The translations under genes were made by a program, and so were the position numbers. A DNA stretch of 64,000 bases from Brachycybe producta (Eukaryota; Arthropoda; Diplopoda; Playtdesmida; Andrognathidae): the NCBI GenBank assembly GCA_036925085.1, contig JAUPFP010000002.1, positions 9,721,821 to 9,785,820 on the forward strand, read 5' to 3'. The notes under the pieces were generated by a model, which ran no database searches, had not been told where the DNA came from, and was given only the letters and a program-made list of their open reading frames with translations. The stretch's first letter is position 1. Every line of letters begins with the position of its first letter. Below, piece after piece: positions 35,346-47,209 of the stretch.

Positions 35346-35942
35346 CATAAAATGTTTATTTTTTTAAAGTTGCCTTTACTCTTCCAGTTTTTAACGCAGT
35401 TTCTAATTGTTTTTTTTTTTTAAATATTAAGAAATGAAAATGAAAACAAGGACGAAGTTTATTGATATAAAAAATCGACTTTCTTTTTATTTGGCTAGTT
35501 GTGGATGGATTGACAATGACGACGACGACGACACCTTTGAATGTTGAGCCATTGTTTTACTTCTTATTCACTTGACTGGCTTTAGTTTATTTTAAACAAT
35601 ATCACCACCACCACCACCACCAATACCATGATGATGATGATGATGATCAACATCATCATTCTCGATGAATGTTTGAAAAACGGATGAATACACCCTATGA
35701 ATGACAACTCATTTTTCACAATAAAATACACCACATATTTTAAGAGATAATTTCACACCTTTTTTTATTATTTATCTATCTATCTTTTAAAGATTGATCT
35801 CAATGAATAGGAAAAAAAAGGAAAGAAATCTGTAAGTTTCTTACACCTTTTTTATGTTTGAGAGTTCTATATTTATATTTTATCAATACTCATAAACAAC
35901 ATGCATTTTGTGTATACATATATGTTACTGTCAATCTGCGGA
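35346..35942. other. DNA without a gene; trinucleotide runs
   Basis: Contains (ACG)n at about 35519-35533, (ACC)n near 35605 and (GAT)n near 35630. No gene seen. Confidence 0.6.
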
Positions 35943-36097
35943 ATCAGTCAATTTGCATATTGCCTAAGTAATCTGCAAAACAACCAACCTGCTAGTGAAT
36001 CTGCAAAATTCAATACATTTTAGGTATTGAATTTTGCAGATTCACTAGTAAGGTTGGTTGTTTTGCAGATTGCCTAGCAAACTGCATATTGACTGAT
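35943..36097. mobile_element. K-family foldback
   Basis: ATCAGTCAATTTGCATATTG at the left and CTGCATATTGACTGAT at the right are inverted copies; the arms continue through AATCTGCAAAACAACC and GAATCTGCAAAATTCAATAC with near-perfect pairing around a loop at about 36020. Related ends occur at 53.05 and 11.9 kb. Confidence 0.75.
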
Positions 36098-36110
36098 GTT
36101 TATATTTATA

Positions 36111-36520
36111 TACAAAGTGTCTCAAAAAATGTATACCACACTTTGGTTGTTAATAACTGCCATGTTTATTTTTTCTGAAATTTAATTTAATAATTTTATA
36201 ATTTAAGAGTGAATGTTGCAAATAAAGATTAGATATACATAAAGCATTACATTGCTTTATGCTTAAATGATGCCATTATCTCAAGTATTCTCAAGGCATT
36301 GCAAATATTGCAAATGCAAATATCAAATGGATGACATTTGGAACACTTGAGAAGATAATGCGTCATTTAAACATAAAATAATGTAATGACTGTGTTATAT
36401 CTAATGTTTATTACCACATTTACTCTTTAATTATAAAATTAGTAAATTAAATTTAAAAAAATAAACATGGCAGTTACTAAAATCCAAAGTGGTATATACA
36501 TTTTTAGACACATTCCTGTA
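36111..36520. mobile_element. V-family mariner-like MITE
   Basis: Bounded by TA; the left end reads CAAAGTGTCTCAAAAAATGT and the right end ACATTTTTAGACACATTCCT then GTA. The arms pair for most of the 400 bp (AATAAACATGGCAGTTA against TAACTGCCATGTTTATT). TA targets and GTGTCTCAAAA-type ends fit Tc1/mariner non-autonomous elements. A left-end copy lies at 62927-63048. Confidence 0.75.
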
Positions 36521-36686
36521 TATGTGTATGTAATATCATAAAGTATAGGTTAGATAGAAACATAAAAAAGTATCTTTTTTTAAGACAAGTCTTATTTTAA
36601 CATCAAAAAGAAAACAGAAAAAGGGAGAGAAAAAAAAGTTTTGTCAACATAATATTCTTGCACAAATAAAAAATGTTACTTGGAGC

Positions 36687-36718
<32 letters not shown>

Positions 36719-37456
36719 GGTGGTGGTGGATACAGACAGACATTCAAGTCGCAATTCATGAGAAAAGAATTTCTACATATAATATTCAGCTTTATTATGT
36801 GAAGTTTACAGATGCGAAAGAAGAACATTTTCCTATCTTTTCTCTCTATTTTTACCTCTTTTATTTTCTGTCTTGTTCGTCTGAAATTCACATGAGAATA
36901 ACGCACGAGAAGAAGACAAAATATATACATATTATCTCTTAAAATATTCTTGGAAAAACAAAACAAAACAAAAAAAAAGGTAGCAAAACAAATAAAATGG
37001 CAGCCACCTTTTTAAAAAAAAAAAACAGAAACAATAACAACACCTGTAAAACATCCGATGGGGATGAATATTATGAAAACTTGTATATGTTTTAGAGTAG
37101 ATTAAAGGTGGGGACATAACGTGGTCTAAGACATAGGGAGAAACAGTGTTGTAAACCAACAAATTGGACCTCGTCGTGTATGACTGAATTGGTTTGCAAT
37201 ATCCGACAAAACCCAACAAAAGTAGGGCCTGCTTTACTCTTATTCAGCAAAATAATGTTTGGAAAGCGCTTATTATAGCCAATCAGAAGGAAGTTTCATA
37301 ATTCATAATTTTTTATAGATAGTTTTGAACTGCTGCTAGATGACAAATGCTTTATTAGATGTACACATATTTGTAGCCATGTTTGAATGTCTATGGTTGT
37401 TGGTTTCAACATTGTTGATTCCAATAAATCGGACAGTGTATATTCCACCTTAAGAG
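36521..37456. other. AT-rich DNA without a gene
   Basis: TA microsatellite near 36690, A runs, and frames that are Phe/Cys rich with no domain. Confidence 0.5.
36690..36719. repeat. (TA)n microsatellite
   Basis: About 30 bp of TA followed by GGTGGTGGTGG. Confidence 0.93.
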
Positions 37457-37545
37457 CTTTTTCACACGAATCACTTGTGGTGGTGGTCGAGTTCGATTGA
37501 AAATTATAGCCAGCCTGTGTCGCTCGTGTGAAAAGGTCTGAATGA
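37457..37545. repeat. Short foldback, TTTTTCACACGA ends
   Basis: CTTTTTCACACGA at the left pairs with TCGTGTGAAAAGG at the right around a ~55-bp loop with GGTGGTGGTCG. Probably a small MITE remnant. Confidence 0.5.
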
Positions 37546-38034
37546 TATATATATGTAGCAATATATTGTCAACAACAGCTCAACCACCGGTAGTTGTTTT
37601 CGACTACATTTTGTAGTCAAACTTCAACCACCTGCAGACAAGCTAGAAGCGAGACTTTTGTGTGTTTCCATATTTAAGACACCTGTGGCTAAAATGATTT
37701 TGTGTCACTTCCTGTTTGGTTTTCCACTTTCTGTTAAACAGTTGTGCAATTTCTGAAATATACACTCCTCCTACAGTTAAAGTTGAGTGCTTACACTATC
37801 CACCATGCTGTTTGTAGGCTAAATTTGTTTGAACACACAGGAAGTGACGTATTTAACAAATGAAAAAATATAATTAACTATATACTGTGTCAATGCAATT
37901 GAGTTATATCTCCATTGTGCAGAAATTTAACCATGGATGATAATGTAACTACATTTGTTTCCACTAATAAAATTAACTGTGGTTAACTATTTATAACTGC
38001 AGTTAATTTTTGTAGTTGAAACCGAGGTATCAGC
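37546..38034. other. AT-rich spacer
   Basis: Contains a weak inverted pair TTAACTGTGGTTAACT / AACTGCAGTTAATT near 37970-38010. No gene seen. Confidence 0.45.
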
Positions 38035-38545
38035 AATCATCCGCTTAAAGTTGGGCTAATTTCAAACTCACATTGAAAAGCTCATTTTGAAAAATACCAA
38101 CATAAAAATACTATTAAATGATTCAACAAACATTCTAGTTTATAAGATACACTTTCAACTTGTCCTTAGCGGTTGTTCTTATGAAATGCAGAATAATCAG
38201 AGTTCAGAAACTCAGCTGTTCTTAAAACAACTTATGAAGGAGTTTAAGTTGTTTTAGAAACTAGAAGAGCAGCAGCAGCTCAATCAGTGTAAGAGGTACT
38301 TTCATGCTGATATTTAAAAAAAAAAACTAAACTTTTTATTTCCGTTTGGAAATTGAATTAATTTTAAGCAGTCGATAATTTTTAATTTTTGTTTATAAGA
38401 AGTTTATTTTGAATGATATATCAAACATGAAAATACTATTAAGTGATTTAGCTACCGTTGTGATTTCTAACACACTTTCAGTTTGCCTTTTGTGTTGTTG
38501 TTTTCTTCTGAGTTCGAAAATCAGCTGTTCATAAAACATCTTAAA
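38035..38545. repeat. F-family halves and foldback
   Basis: A right-type half (CGCTTAAAGTTGGGCTAAT, TTCTAGTTTATAAG) ends near 38180 and is followed by a second copy with TTTTAGAAACTAGAAGAGC at 38245 and GTGATTTCTAACACACTTTC at the right. Paired CAGCTGTTCTTAAAACA / CAGCTGTTCATAAAACA words bound it. Confidence 0.55.
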
Positions 38546-39192
38546 CATGAAAAGTATACAATGGATGGACAGTAGAAAAAAAACAGTGTATCACCAGAGA
38601 GAAAAAAAAAAAGATGTGATTCATTCACTACCTTCAGCATCAGCAAGTAGTTGGTGTTATTCACACTACTCAAATGACATAAAAGTGAGAGAAGATGAAA
38701 ATCACCCCCTTAAAAGAGTGTTACCCCCCTCCCCCCTCTGTTTCCCCCCCTTTTTTCTCCACTGAGAAGGAATAAGGTGGAGAGAGACCCACCACCACCA
38801 AAAAAGCTGAAAGTGCTGTTTCTACTTAACTTGGAAACTGCCCCCTTGGCATTCCATTTATTTGTTACGGTCGTGTGCCACCGTCTCAAGTACGACACCA
38901 CCCATTTAAAAAAAACACACACATAGGGTGAAAATCCAAGAGAATAAAAAGAAGAAAAAAAGGGGAGAAAAGAGTTAACCCCCGTCTTCCCCCCCCCTCT
39001 CCACTTTCTCCTTCTGACAAAAAAAAAAGCAATTCCTTTTACTCGTGTTACAATTGATGGCGTAGAAGCCACCTACGTCTTTTGCATAACAATGAGTTTG
39101 TTGTTACACATTCGAGTATGTAGAAGAACAACCAGACGGTTATATTTTCAAACTAAATGTCATTTCTTATATATATTACATTACATATCTAT

Positions 39193-39219
39193 GAGAGAGA
39201 GAGAGAGAGAGAGAGAGAA
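39193..39219. repeat. (GA)n microsatellite
   Basis: About 27 bp of uninterrupted GA. Confidence 0.93.
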
Positions 39220-39436
39220 AATACAATAAGAGGAAGTGGAGGCGAAGGGGGCTTCCTTAAAATATGCATCTTAATAAAATCACAGGTATTGTGAATGACA
39301 AATATTATTCAGTTGAACCCACTATTCAATCTCATTAATCATTTAAATTGTAAAGAACATAAAAGGATTTGGGAATACAACTTGAGTGTCTTGAAAATAT
39401 TTAAGTGAGTTTTCGGTTTTTTTCTTCTTCTGTACG

Positions 39437-39493
39437 CCTTAAGAGTGGCAATCACTGCTTGCAGGTTTGCTAGTAGTGATTGCCATTCTCAAG
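39437..39493. repeat. Hairpin containing GGCAATCACTGC
   Basis: GAGTGGCAATCACTGC at the left pairs with GTAGTGATTGCCATTCTC at the right around a short loop. The 12-mer GGCAATCACTGC recurs elsewhere in the window. Confidence 0.55.
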
Positions 39494-40506
39494 GGGAAAC
39501 CGTTTATGTTTGTGGCCCAAAAAGCAAAAAAATAACGACGAGAACAGGTTTTTTTTTATGAAAGTAACGTTTAAAATAATTTTAAAAATTTATTTGAAAC
39601 TTGAAAAATACAACATTTTACGGTTTTTGACCGACAAAACGAGAAAAACACACAATAGTTTTATTGTTCTTAACTTGACTGTAGAAAGTCAATTTATACA
39701 GGATGATTCAAAAAGCTTTTTACATAAGGAAATAATGTTTCTTGTGTTGTTTTTTTGATTAAATTATAAAACAAATTTTGTTGTGTATTTTTTAATACTG
39801 ACTAGTAATTATGCAGAATGTGTGATTATCTACTCATAGAATTAGGATTGGAAAGAAGGGGGGGGGGGGTTGGATAGAGGTAGGAGGTTGTTATTTTGTC
39901 AAGGAGACTAATAATACTATGGAGGAATCATAAGAGAGAACGGTAGATTGTGGAAGAAGAGGGGGAACGGGCGGTTAGAGGTTGTTCGTTGGTTTACCAT
40001 GGAAACCGGTACAAAAAAAGAAACCCAGGGTTTTTAGAGTTTGATAGGCGGAGGTGTAGTGGGGGTTATATGCAATTGAGGCGCTCCGTTGAACATGCCT
40101 TAAATTGTTGTACGAAGTAGACTATAAATATGACCAACCACGTGGAAATTTTTTTCGTGAAAGATTTTTTGTTGTTGTTGTTGTTGTATATGTGTTAGCC
40201 GTTATGAGAAGTACTGAAAGTCTATGTGTGCGTATTGTCTCTCATTGTGTATGTGTCTATGTATTTATGTATGTATGTACTGTATGTGCGTGTTTGTTGT
40301 TGTGATCCATTGGATTTTTCTCTTCTCTGTTATACGTTTACGATAAAGTGCTGCATTCAATTGGGGCATGGAAAGGATTGTTAAAGGAATGAAGAGAAAG
40401 AAAAAAAAAGGAGTCAAAAATAAAAGGTGGGGAATGGGTAAAAGTTGAGTATAGAATTTGGGTTGTTTTTTGGTAGGCAAAAGAATACAACAAAAAAAAA
40501 AGGTAG

Positions 40507-40677
40507 GAAAAAGTACAAGTCTACAATGAGATCAGAGACCTCAGCAAATGCGCACGTTTTGAGGCGAAACTGAAAACTAATGGAATTACGAAATTGGATG
40601 CTAGGCAGCATTTTACTTACGGCTCAATAGCCAAAGAAGAGAGAGAGAGAATGAAAGATTCAAAGAGAGAGAGATAG
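40507..40677 (+). CDS. Candidate internal or terminal exon, unknown protein
   Basis: A 56-codon stretch is open from just after GGTAG (a possible splice acceptor) to a TAG at 40675-40677. Its middle reads YNEIRDLSKCARFEAKLKTN and then GITKLDARQHFTYGSIAKEE: a mixed, soluble-protein-like composition, unlike the Phe/Leu/Lys runs of chance frames in this window. The last 15 codons run into a GA repeat. There is no upstream Met and no clear downstream donor. The opposite strand also has an open frame and a GTAAGT at about 40623, so strand is not certain. I do not recognise the family. Confidence 0.3.
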   Translation, partial: EKVQVYNEIRDLSKCARFEAKLKTNGITKLDARQHFTYGSIAKEERERMKDSKRER

Positions 40678-41034
40678 TGAAAGAGAGATAGAAAAGGACA
40701 AAAGTCTTCTTAGATATGCTTTTTTTTTAACTGAATACACACACTATAGCTGTCAAGGGTTATCCAAATATTATTGTTGTGTCACTACAATCATAGAAAT
40801 GCATTTTATATCAATACAACACACATGTAAGGAATTAATGTATAAAGTCAAATCAATGGATCTCTTCCTCTCTATTCATTTTCAATGAGGAATTTTAGTT
40901 CATGTTTTAAAAGATGATGTTTTGATTTGTGACTTTATCACAATTGAAGAACATTGATTATTAGAGTTTGAATTTTTATGCCAATATAATCACAAAAGCA
41001 AATGTTTCTCTCAATCTGTCTCTAAGACCATAAC
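40678..41034. other. AT-rich DNA with N-family end fragment
   Basis: Around 40965-41020 GAATTTTTATGCCAATATAA and AAGCAAATGTTTCTC match the left end of N elements; the rest is cut off by the hAT-like element that follows. Confidence 0.5.
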
Positions 41035-41681
41035 CAGGGCAAGGAGGTTCATGCAAATGCATGTTTAGTAATTCTGGCTCAGAATTCATGCTATAGATGA
41101 GATAGGAACATGATTCATATCATGCTGAAGCTAAATCTATGAATTTTATAATGCATGTTTTTGCATATTTTGTCATTTTTTTTTTCAAAGCAAGCATATT
41201 TTGCCAAAATTGGGATAAAAAAGTGCATAAATTGTAATTTTTGCAATTTTTTCAAAAAAAAAATAGGTCTCCGAATTTTTCTGACTTCATTAAAATTGTA
41301 GAAATATACTGTTTATAAGGGGAACATAGAATCAGGTTCATCTTATAAATGAAATTAACGATGAACTTGATACAAATGATACTCTGAACCACTTACGCTC
41401 CTCCTCGTACATCCTTTGATGTTGGGAGAAATTTTTCTAAATATTAAATTAAAAAATTTAATATTACAAAAATTTAACAAAATTTAACAAAAAATCGATG
41501 AAGTTTTGAATTTGAAAATTTAAAAATGTTGCTTGTTGCCATTTTCTTCAATTTCCATGGGTGAAATTTTGAATAAGATTTTTTATAGTGCATATTTAAT
41601 GGCATATTTAGTTAGTTGTTTTTTGTTGTATGAATACATGCATACTTTGTTGCTTTTAAGTGCATGAACCTCCTTGCCCTG
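41035..41681. mobile_element. hAT-like non-autonomous element
   Basis: Ends CAGGGCAAGGAGGTTCATGC and GCATGAACCTCCTTGCCCTG are perfect 20-bp inverted repeats. CAGGG-type termini are typical of hAT elements. Flanks ACCATAAC and TTGATAAC share 5 of 8 bases, a decayed 8-bp duplication at best. The 647-bp interior is AT-rich with repeated GCATATTT words and no transposase. Confidence 0.78.
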
Positions 41682-42206
41682 TTGATAACAAGGTTCATCT
41701 CACAGTAACGCAGCTATTGGTGGTTCCGTTTACCATTCTAGTTTCTAAAACACTTTCATTTTTTATCTAAATATTGCTTCTTTTAAATGCAAAATAATTC
41801 AAATAGTTATATAGGCCTAATAATTGTTTTTTTCTTTTTCATTTGCATATTTTTGCAATTATTATTACTTATAATCACCATCTTAATTTAAATTAATTGC
41901 ACTGAAAAGCAAAATCTGGATATTCTCAAAACAAATTAATTATAAAACAACTTCTATAAAATTCAATTTAGTTTAAAAATTACGAATCCATTCGTTTTTA
42001 TTCTTCTTTCTTGCATTTCCAAATTTTTCCCAATTTGAAATGCGTCTTTTTTTTGTTTCCGAATCTTAAACCGTGGACAAAAATAAATATCGATCTATCG
42101 TAATTCTACAGAATTTAAAATAGGCGAGAAATTCATATAAGTATTTTTTTTTGTAAGTGTGAATTAGCATATTCTTTGATTATATTTGCTGAATTGAATA
42201 ATTTTG
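41682..42206. other. AT-rich DNA with F-family half
   Basis: ATTCTAGTTTCTAAAACACTTTC near 41735-41758 is an F right end without a partner. No gene seen. Confidence 0.5.
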
Positions 42207-43225
42207 TATATACAGTATGTCTCAAAAGTTACCTCCAAAATCCTATTTACCAAAATATAAAAAGAGTGGCGCCACTAAATTGTTTAAAATTAGATTTTAA
42301 AAAATGCTACGCATTTAAAATTTGAATCAATTATTAGAAACATATCAACATTTAGTCGTACAAAAAATGAAACAAATTAGTAAAAAAAAAAAAGTTAATC
42401 AATTTTAAGGTGAAATGAATTTTTAAATCTTGGTTTTAAAATTCAATAACTTTTTTTAATTTTCTATAAATTTGTTTAATATGTTTAATATTAATAATAT
42501 GTTGTTAAGATAATATTTGTTATGAACAGCTGATTTCTTAAGGTGGCAGTATAGATATTTATTTGGGTTTTTCCCCCTCGGATGGCGCCACTGCAGTGTC
42601 TATTGTGTTCAATAGGATGTCTCTTCCGCCACGTGTGTGTGGTTATGAGAAAATTTATATTTTTCAAGCAAACGTTTTTCAGAAGAAATATTACGAAAAA
42701 AATTAAAAAGTATTTTATAAACTAGAACAGTTGATAATAATGCTTAAAGTTATTCCACGATGATATCTTTCAAAATACACTTTTTATGACATTTTGAAAA
42801 AAAGGCGAAAATAAATCAAGATTATGAAATGTCATTGGAAAAATTAAAAAAAACCCGGGTCATTTTCAAACTGAACTATAAAACGTTTTATTTTTTAAGA
42901 TATTTGCCATAAAAAAACAATTTGAACTTTTTCGTAATTTTGTTGTTTCTAAAAAAAAAGTTTGCTTGACGTTTTTTTTTGCGTTCAAGAAGTTCAAATT
43001 TCCGCCATCTAATGCTACACAAACAAACTAAATAACTATGCGGCCACCGTTAAGTTTATAATGTGTAGCTTTTCTGATGTTATTCAATTTTAAACAATAG
43101 ACTTTGCCACCCAAGTAGACTTTTAATAATAGACTTTGGAGGGTGTTTATTTCGAAGACAAACTTTTAGATTTGAATATATTTTTACTATGAATTTGAAT
43201 GGATGTATATATATTTTATATGCAC
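42207..43225. mobile_element. Possible mariner-like foldback split by a TTAA element
   Basis: The left end has TACAGTATGTCTCAAAAGTT and CCTCCAAAATCCTATTTA; on the right GACTTTGGAGGGTG and TGCACCCTGTA give a diverged inverse. The 42538-43052 element interrupts it. Outer boundaries are uncertain. Confidence 0.4.
42538..43052. mobile_element. TTAA-bounded foldback containing F core
   Basis: Starts TTAAGGTGGCAGTATAG and ends GCGGCCACCG then TTAA. It shares CGGATGGCGCCACTGCAGTG, CAAGCAAACGTTTT, AATATTACGAAAAAA and a TATTTTATAAACTAGAACAG stretch with 52071-52611, in the same order. Long arms can pair. Non-coding. Confidence 0.65.
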
Positions 43226-44639
43226 CCTGTATCCATCATGTTCTATTATGAAAAAAAAAAAAATTTCCCGTTCATATTTTTTTTACTGCAAAACAATTAC
43301 ATCACATCGATTTTTAAACATGCATTGAAGCAAAACTAAATATCGACAATGTGTAATGGATTTTTCTTTTACTTAAAAAAAATAGAAAGGCAAAAAAAAA
43401 AAGAATCCCGGAAATAGTCTTGAGAATGATATAACTTGCAAATGTATAGGAATCGTTGACATTTAAGATTGCAGGAGGGAAGAAAAAAATAAAGGAGGGG
43501 GTTGGAGTGGGAGAGTAGAGAATGCAAAATGCGTATACTGTGTGTGTGTGTGATGTAAACTTGTTCTTAAGTCATTTGCATTACTTGTACTGTATAAGAA
43601 TGTTCTATATATTTCCAATTCTGTACACAGAAATAAAAGAGAGATGGAAAAGCGTAGTAACCATGGCAACCACAATATATTCACATGTTAACCCTACTAT
43701 ATAAGAGTTCTGCTTGCGTTTGCTTTTTTCTACTTTTTTTTTCTCCTTTCTTCTCCCTTATTTTGTGCCGAACAACCACCCATACACACACACAAAAAGC
43801 AATGGTTCTAGCTATACTGAAATTGAGAATATTGGGGGTTCAACAATGACGTCATAGGTTATGGAAAGAGTAAGGGGAGGGGTAATATTAGTCATTGTAG
43901 TGATGGCAACAACCGTGGTATCATATCACACCCAATTTCTTTTCTGTTGTTGCTGAAGCTAAATTTAGAAAATGGGAAGAGAAAAAAAAATTTGCAAATT
44001 TTTGAGAGAAAAAAAGACGACACCAGGGGTTTTTTTTTTGCATATAGACTACCTTAGTGTATAATTTAGGTTAACTTGAAATCAAGTGGGTTTTACCATT
44101 CCCTTTGATATTTATAGTCCATTTAGAATATCATATCACGTAGGTTTTGTGTGTGTGTGTATGTGTGACGTCATTGAATGGTAATCGATGAATGGAAATC
44201 ACAAGAGAAAAATAAATCTACAAAATTTTATTTGTATCGAAATAACAGATTAAAAAAAAGAATGACGAAAATGCGTTTATTTTTCTTAACAAATTATGAA
44301 AAAATTTAATATTTATTTGAAACTAGAAGAGTAAATGAAGATGCAGCTGTGATAATTCACGTAATGATACTTTAAAAGGACAGTTTCATGAACGTTTTTG
44401 TTTGTTGGCTGCTAATTGGCCAACTTTAAGTGGTTTCAGAGTCAACACATTTCTGATATTTTGTTGTTGTTGCAATCTTTGACTTAAATAGCAACATGTT
44501 ATTCTTTTTAGAAACTAGAATAGCAACCGGTAAATTGGAAAATCGGTTGTGTGGGAGACACATTTCTTGTGCCAAATTAATAATTACTTGAAAAAATTGT
44601 AACTCGTAATATATAGATGAATATAAACCACGCCCACTC
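43226..44639. other. DNA without a supported gene
   Basis: Poly-A runs, GT-rich patches, isolated TGACGTCA motifs at about 43847 and 44166, and F-type words near 44320 and 44510. No gene seen. Confidence 0.5.
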
Positions 44640-45065
44640 TAATCGGAAATTGTAGTGAATCCAATATTTCCATTCCCGCTCTTCTGGTTGACGGGCAATG
44701 AATTTTCAAAGTTGCATTGTCATGACCTTCTATAGAAAAAGCCCAACGGCGTCCACTCTGAATTGGCCTAACGATTGAAGCGCGTATTGTACACGGGAAA
44801 TGAAGACATGATTGTCTTACAGGCTATACTGGGAATATATTGCACCCAACATTTCCATTCCCGGTCTTTAGGATCACTTGCAATTAATTTTCGAAGTTGC
44901 ATTGTGAAGAGCATCTACAGAAAGACCTTGAAGAAGCCCAGTCTGTATTGGACTACCTTTTGTGTCGCGCTTTGGAAATGAAGACACTCTTGTCTTGCAG
45001 ACTTCAATGGAGCTGTATTGTACCCAACATTTCTGTTGTAGCTCTTCCATTTTTACGTGCAACAT
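44640..45065. repeat. Tandem repeat, ~180-bp unit, about 2.4 copies
   Basis: The word CCAAYATTTC recurs at 44661, 44846 and 45024 (spacings 185 and 178). Each unit continues with a GCTCTT/GTCTTT word, AATTTTCRAAGTTGCATTGT and GGAAATGAAGACA with a mirrored TGTCTT. It is less AT-rich than its surroundings. Monomer length is like that of many satellites, but only two to three units are present. Frames of 63 to 68 residues here are not recognisable. Confidence 0.7.
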
Positions 45066-46074
45066 GAAAATATAATTGATTCAGGTCTTAGTGTTTTTTC
45101 TTCTTCTGAAACTTCAGAATAAGTACTAGTTGTTCAAACAACCATCTTAAATTACTCATTTTTACATTGAGATGTTGTGATTCTCAACACTTCTCTTTCT
45201 AGTCTTAAAATTGTCCAAAAACTCATAGAAAAGTATAATGAAAATTGGATAGCATCAATCAAAAAGCCGAAAAGTGCTTCTTTCTTTCATTCATTCTTAA
45301 GTGCTAAAGCTTAAAAAAAATATTGCCCATCTCTTTACGTTTTTTGTTCGCTTTTTTTTTTGTGAATGTCAACTGCTTTGGTTGTCATGACAGCCGTTTT
45401 TCATCTTATATACAAGTGAAATAATATCAGAAATACGAACGTCATGTTATGGGACCTAGTTTTTGAGACTCCCTCTTCCTCCACCCAATCTCAATCGTCC
45501 TCCTTTTAGGAGGGCCCAACCAATTTGTTTTTGAAAGGGAAAACGAGAAATGGGCATCGTTGTCGTCGTTTTGTTGATGATAACATGTGTGTGTACCACA
45601 AAATGAAACTAATTAGGTTTTGAGACAAAATCAACTTCATTTGTGGTGACCACGTTGTGAGAAATCGATAACATTGTTATCTCAAAAGAAAAGAAGAAAA
45701 AAAAAATGCCTTCAAAATAGAAAATTTAATTTTGTATTTTTTGTTGTTGTTGTTGTTGTTGCTGTTATATTCATATATTTTCAGAGATTGTCTAGGCAAA
45801 GTAATGATAACACTTTTGAAAATGAAGCTTGTTTAAAATGTTTTGGTAATTTTTTAAGATTCGTACTTTTCTCACTGTAGTTATTTTTTCTATTGAAAAA
45901 TTTTAAGTGTTTTTTTTTGTGCAAAAATTTGCATTTTTGCACCCAAAAAAAATAAGCAAACCATAAGTTTCAGGTGAAATGATAAAATCGCGACAAAAGT
46001 GACAGTTGCTCCACCTACATCCACCAATTACAGCATACAGAAAATATCAAAAGCAAACACACATAAAAAAAACC
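45066..46074. other. DNA without a supported gene
   Basis: A/T runs and (TTG)n near 45740. No gene seen. Confidence 0.55.
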
Positions 46075-46680
46075 TCCAAACTTCAGCTAAAAAGCCTTAT
46101 TTAATCTCGCAGACAACCTGCCAATCAAAAAAATATGTCATATGCAAAATTCAGTAGACGACATTTAAGTTTCAAGACTTCTTAAGTAAAGAGTTCGTCG
46201 TTTTTTGTTGTTGTTGTTGCCTTCGAGTGTTTTCCTCCTGACGTTAGGCAATCACTGCAAACATTAGGCTACTAACCTGTTTTTTTTTCGGGGGGGGGGG
46301 GGGGGGTGTATGAAATAAAGTGCAATATTTTTAGAAGCAACTTTGAAAGCTTAGATCACTCATAAGCGAAAAAAAAGCAAAAAATATCTGAAAAAATTGG
46401 CCGCTACATTTCTGTTTTCTGTCGCGTTCAACGGTTTAAGAACATATCTGAATTCAGAGAACAGAGAGAAAAAGAAATAGGGAGCTTTAAGGAGTCATAA
46501 AGAAGGCTGTGTCTGAAGGAAACCTTCCTTATTGGTTGATAAAATGTAATTCCGCGTGACGGAAAAAAAAATTATTTTAGCGTTTTTTCTGCTTACTTTC
46601 TGCCACATAAAAATAATTAAATTATATAAATTTTACTTTGATTTTTTTCCTCCGTTTTTTAATTAAAAAAATCAATAAAA
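46075..46680. repeat. Q-family dispersed repeat
   Basis: Shares ordered words with 23565-24050: CTAAAAAGCC, AATTCAGTAGACGACAT, TTCTTAAGTA, TTAGGCAATCACTGCAAACA, a CCGCTACATTTCTGTTTTCT stretch and a TATTGGTTGATAAAATGTAA word. A 16-G run at about 46291-46306 interrupts it. Confidence 0.55.
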
Positions 46681-46756
46681 ATAATAAATTTTCACTTATT
46701 TTCCATCAATGTCTGATGATAATTTATTATTAAAATTATGCTGAAAAGTTTATTTT

Positions 46757-46850
46757 AAAACATATCACATAATTATCACAAACATAACACAAACATATCA
46801 CATAATTATTACAAATATATCACATAATTATCACAAACATATCACACACA
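46757..46850. repeat. Short tandem repeat, ATCACATAATTATCACAA
   Basis: The unit ATATCACATAATTATCACAA occurs about three times with 24 to 33-bp spacing. Confidence 0.8.
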
Positions 46851-46964
46851 CATTAAAATACTTTTAGCGAATTCATCTATTTACATGTTTTGTGTGAATC
46901 GCAGAATAATCAGAAATTTCTGCTCAATTGTTCGTTTTCATTTGCATACATTCACTTAAATATA

Positions 46965-47209
46965 GGTTCACAAACGAGCGACTTTTAATGGTCAAGATGA
47001 ACTGTAAAATATGATTGACGTTTGGCCGCAAAAAAAAAACGACCACACGAATCGACGACCAGCCGTTAGAGAAGTAATAATAGTGTAGTTTAATGAACTG
47101 CAAAAAGTGGTTGTATAAAGTCGACTCGAGCGTTGTCGGTTTCGGGTCACACGCCGACTACTTCTTGCTGTTCATCTGGACCACTAAAAGTCGCTCGTCT
47201 GTGAACGCC
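46965..47209. mobile_element. MITE with GTTCACARACGAGCGAC ends
   Basis: GGTTCACAAACGAGCGACTT at the left and AAGTCGCTCGTCTGTGAACG at the right are near-perfect inverted ends, continuing through TGGTCAAGATGAAC and GTTCATCTGGACCA. The interior is CpG-richer (CGACTCGAGCG, CGGGTCACACGCCGAC). Target duplication is unclear. Only this copy is seen here. Confidence 0.75.

Larger units (their letters stand above)
38546..40506. other. DNA without a supported gene
   Basis: C-rich and GA-rich blocks, a GA microsatellite, a hairpin at 39437-39493, a mariner-like end TACAGGATGATTCAAAAAG near 39699, a poly-G run near 39850 and (TTG)n near 40170. ACCATGG at 39997 starts only a 12-codon frame. No gene seen. 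Confidence 0.45.

Noticed and set aside
39997-40035. ACCATGG start followed by METGTKKETQG
   Set aside because: The frame stops after 12 codons and the following GGTTTTTAG is a poor splice donor.
44775-45065. Overlapping 68-residue and 63-residue frames
   Set aside because: They lie inside the ~180-bp tandem repeat and do not repeat in register with it, so coding is unlikely.
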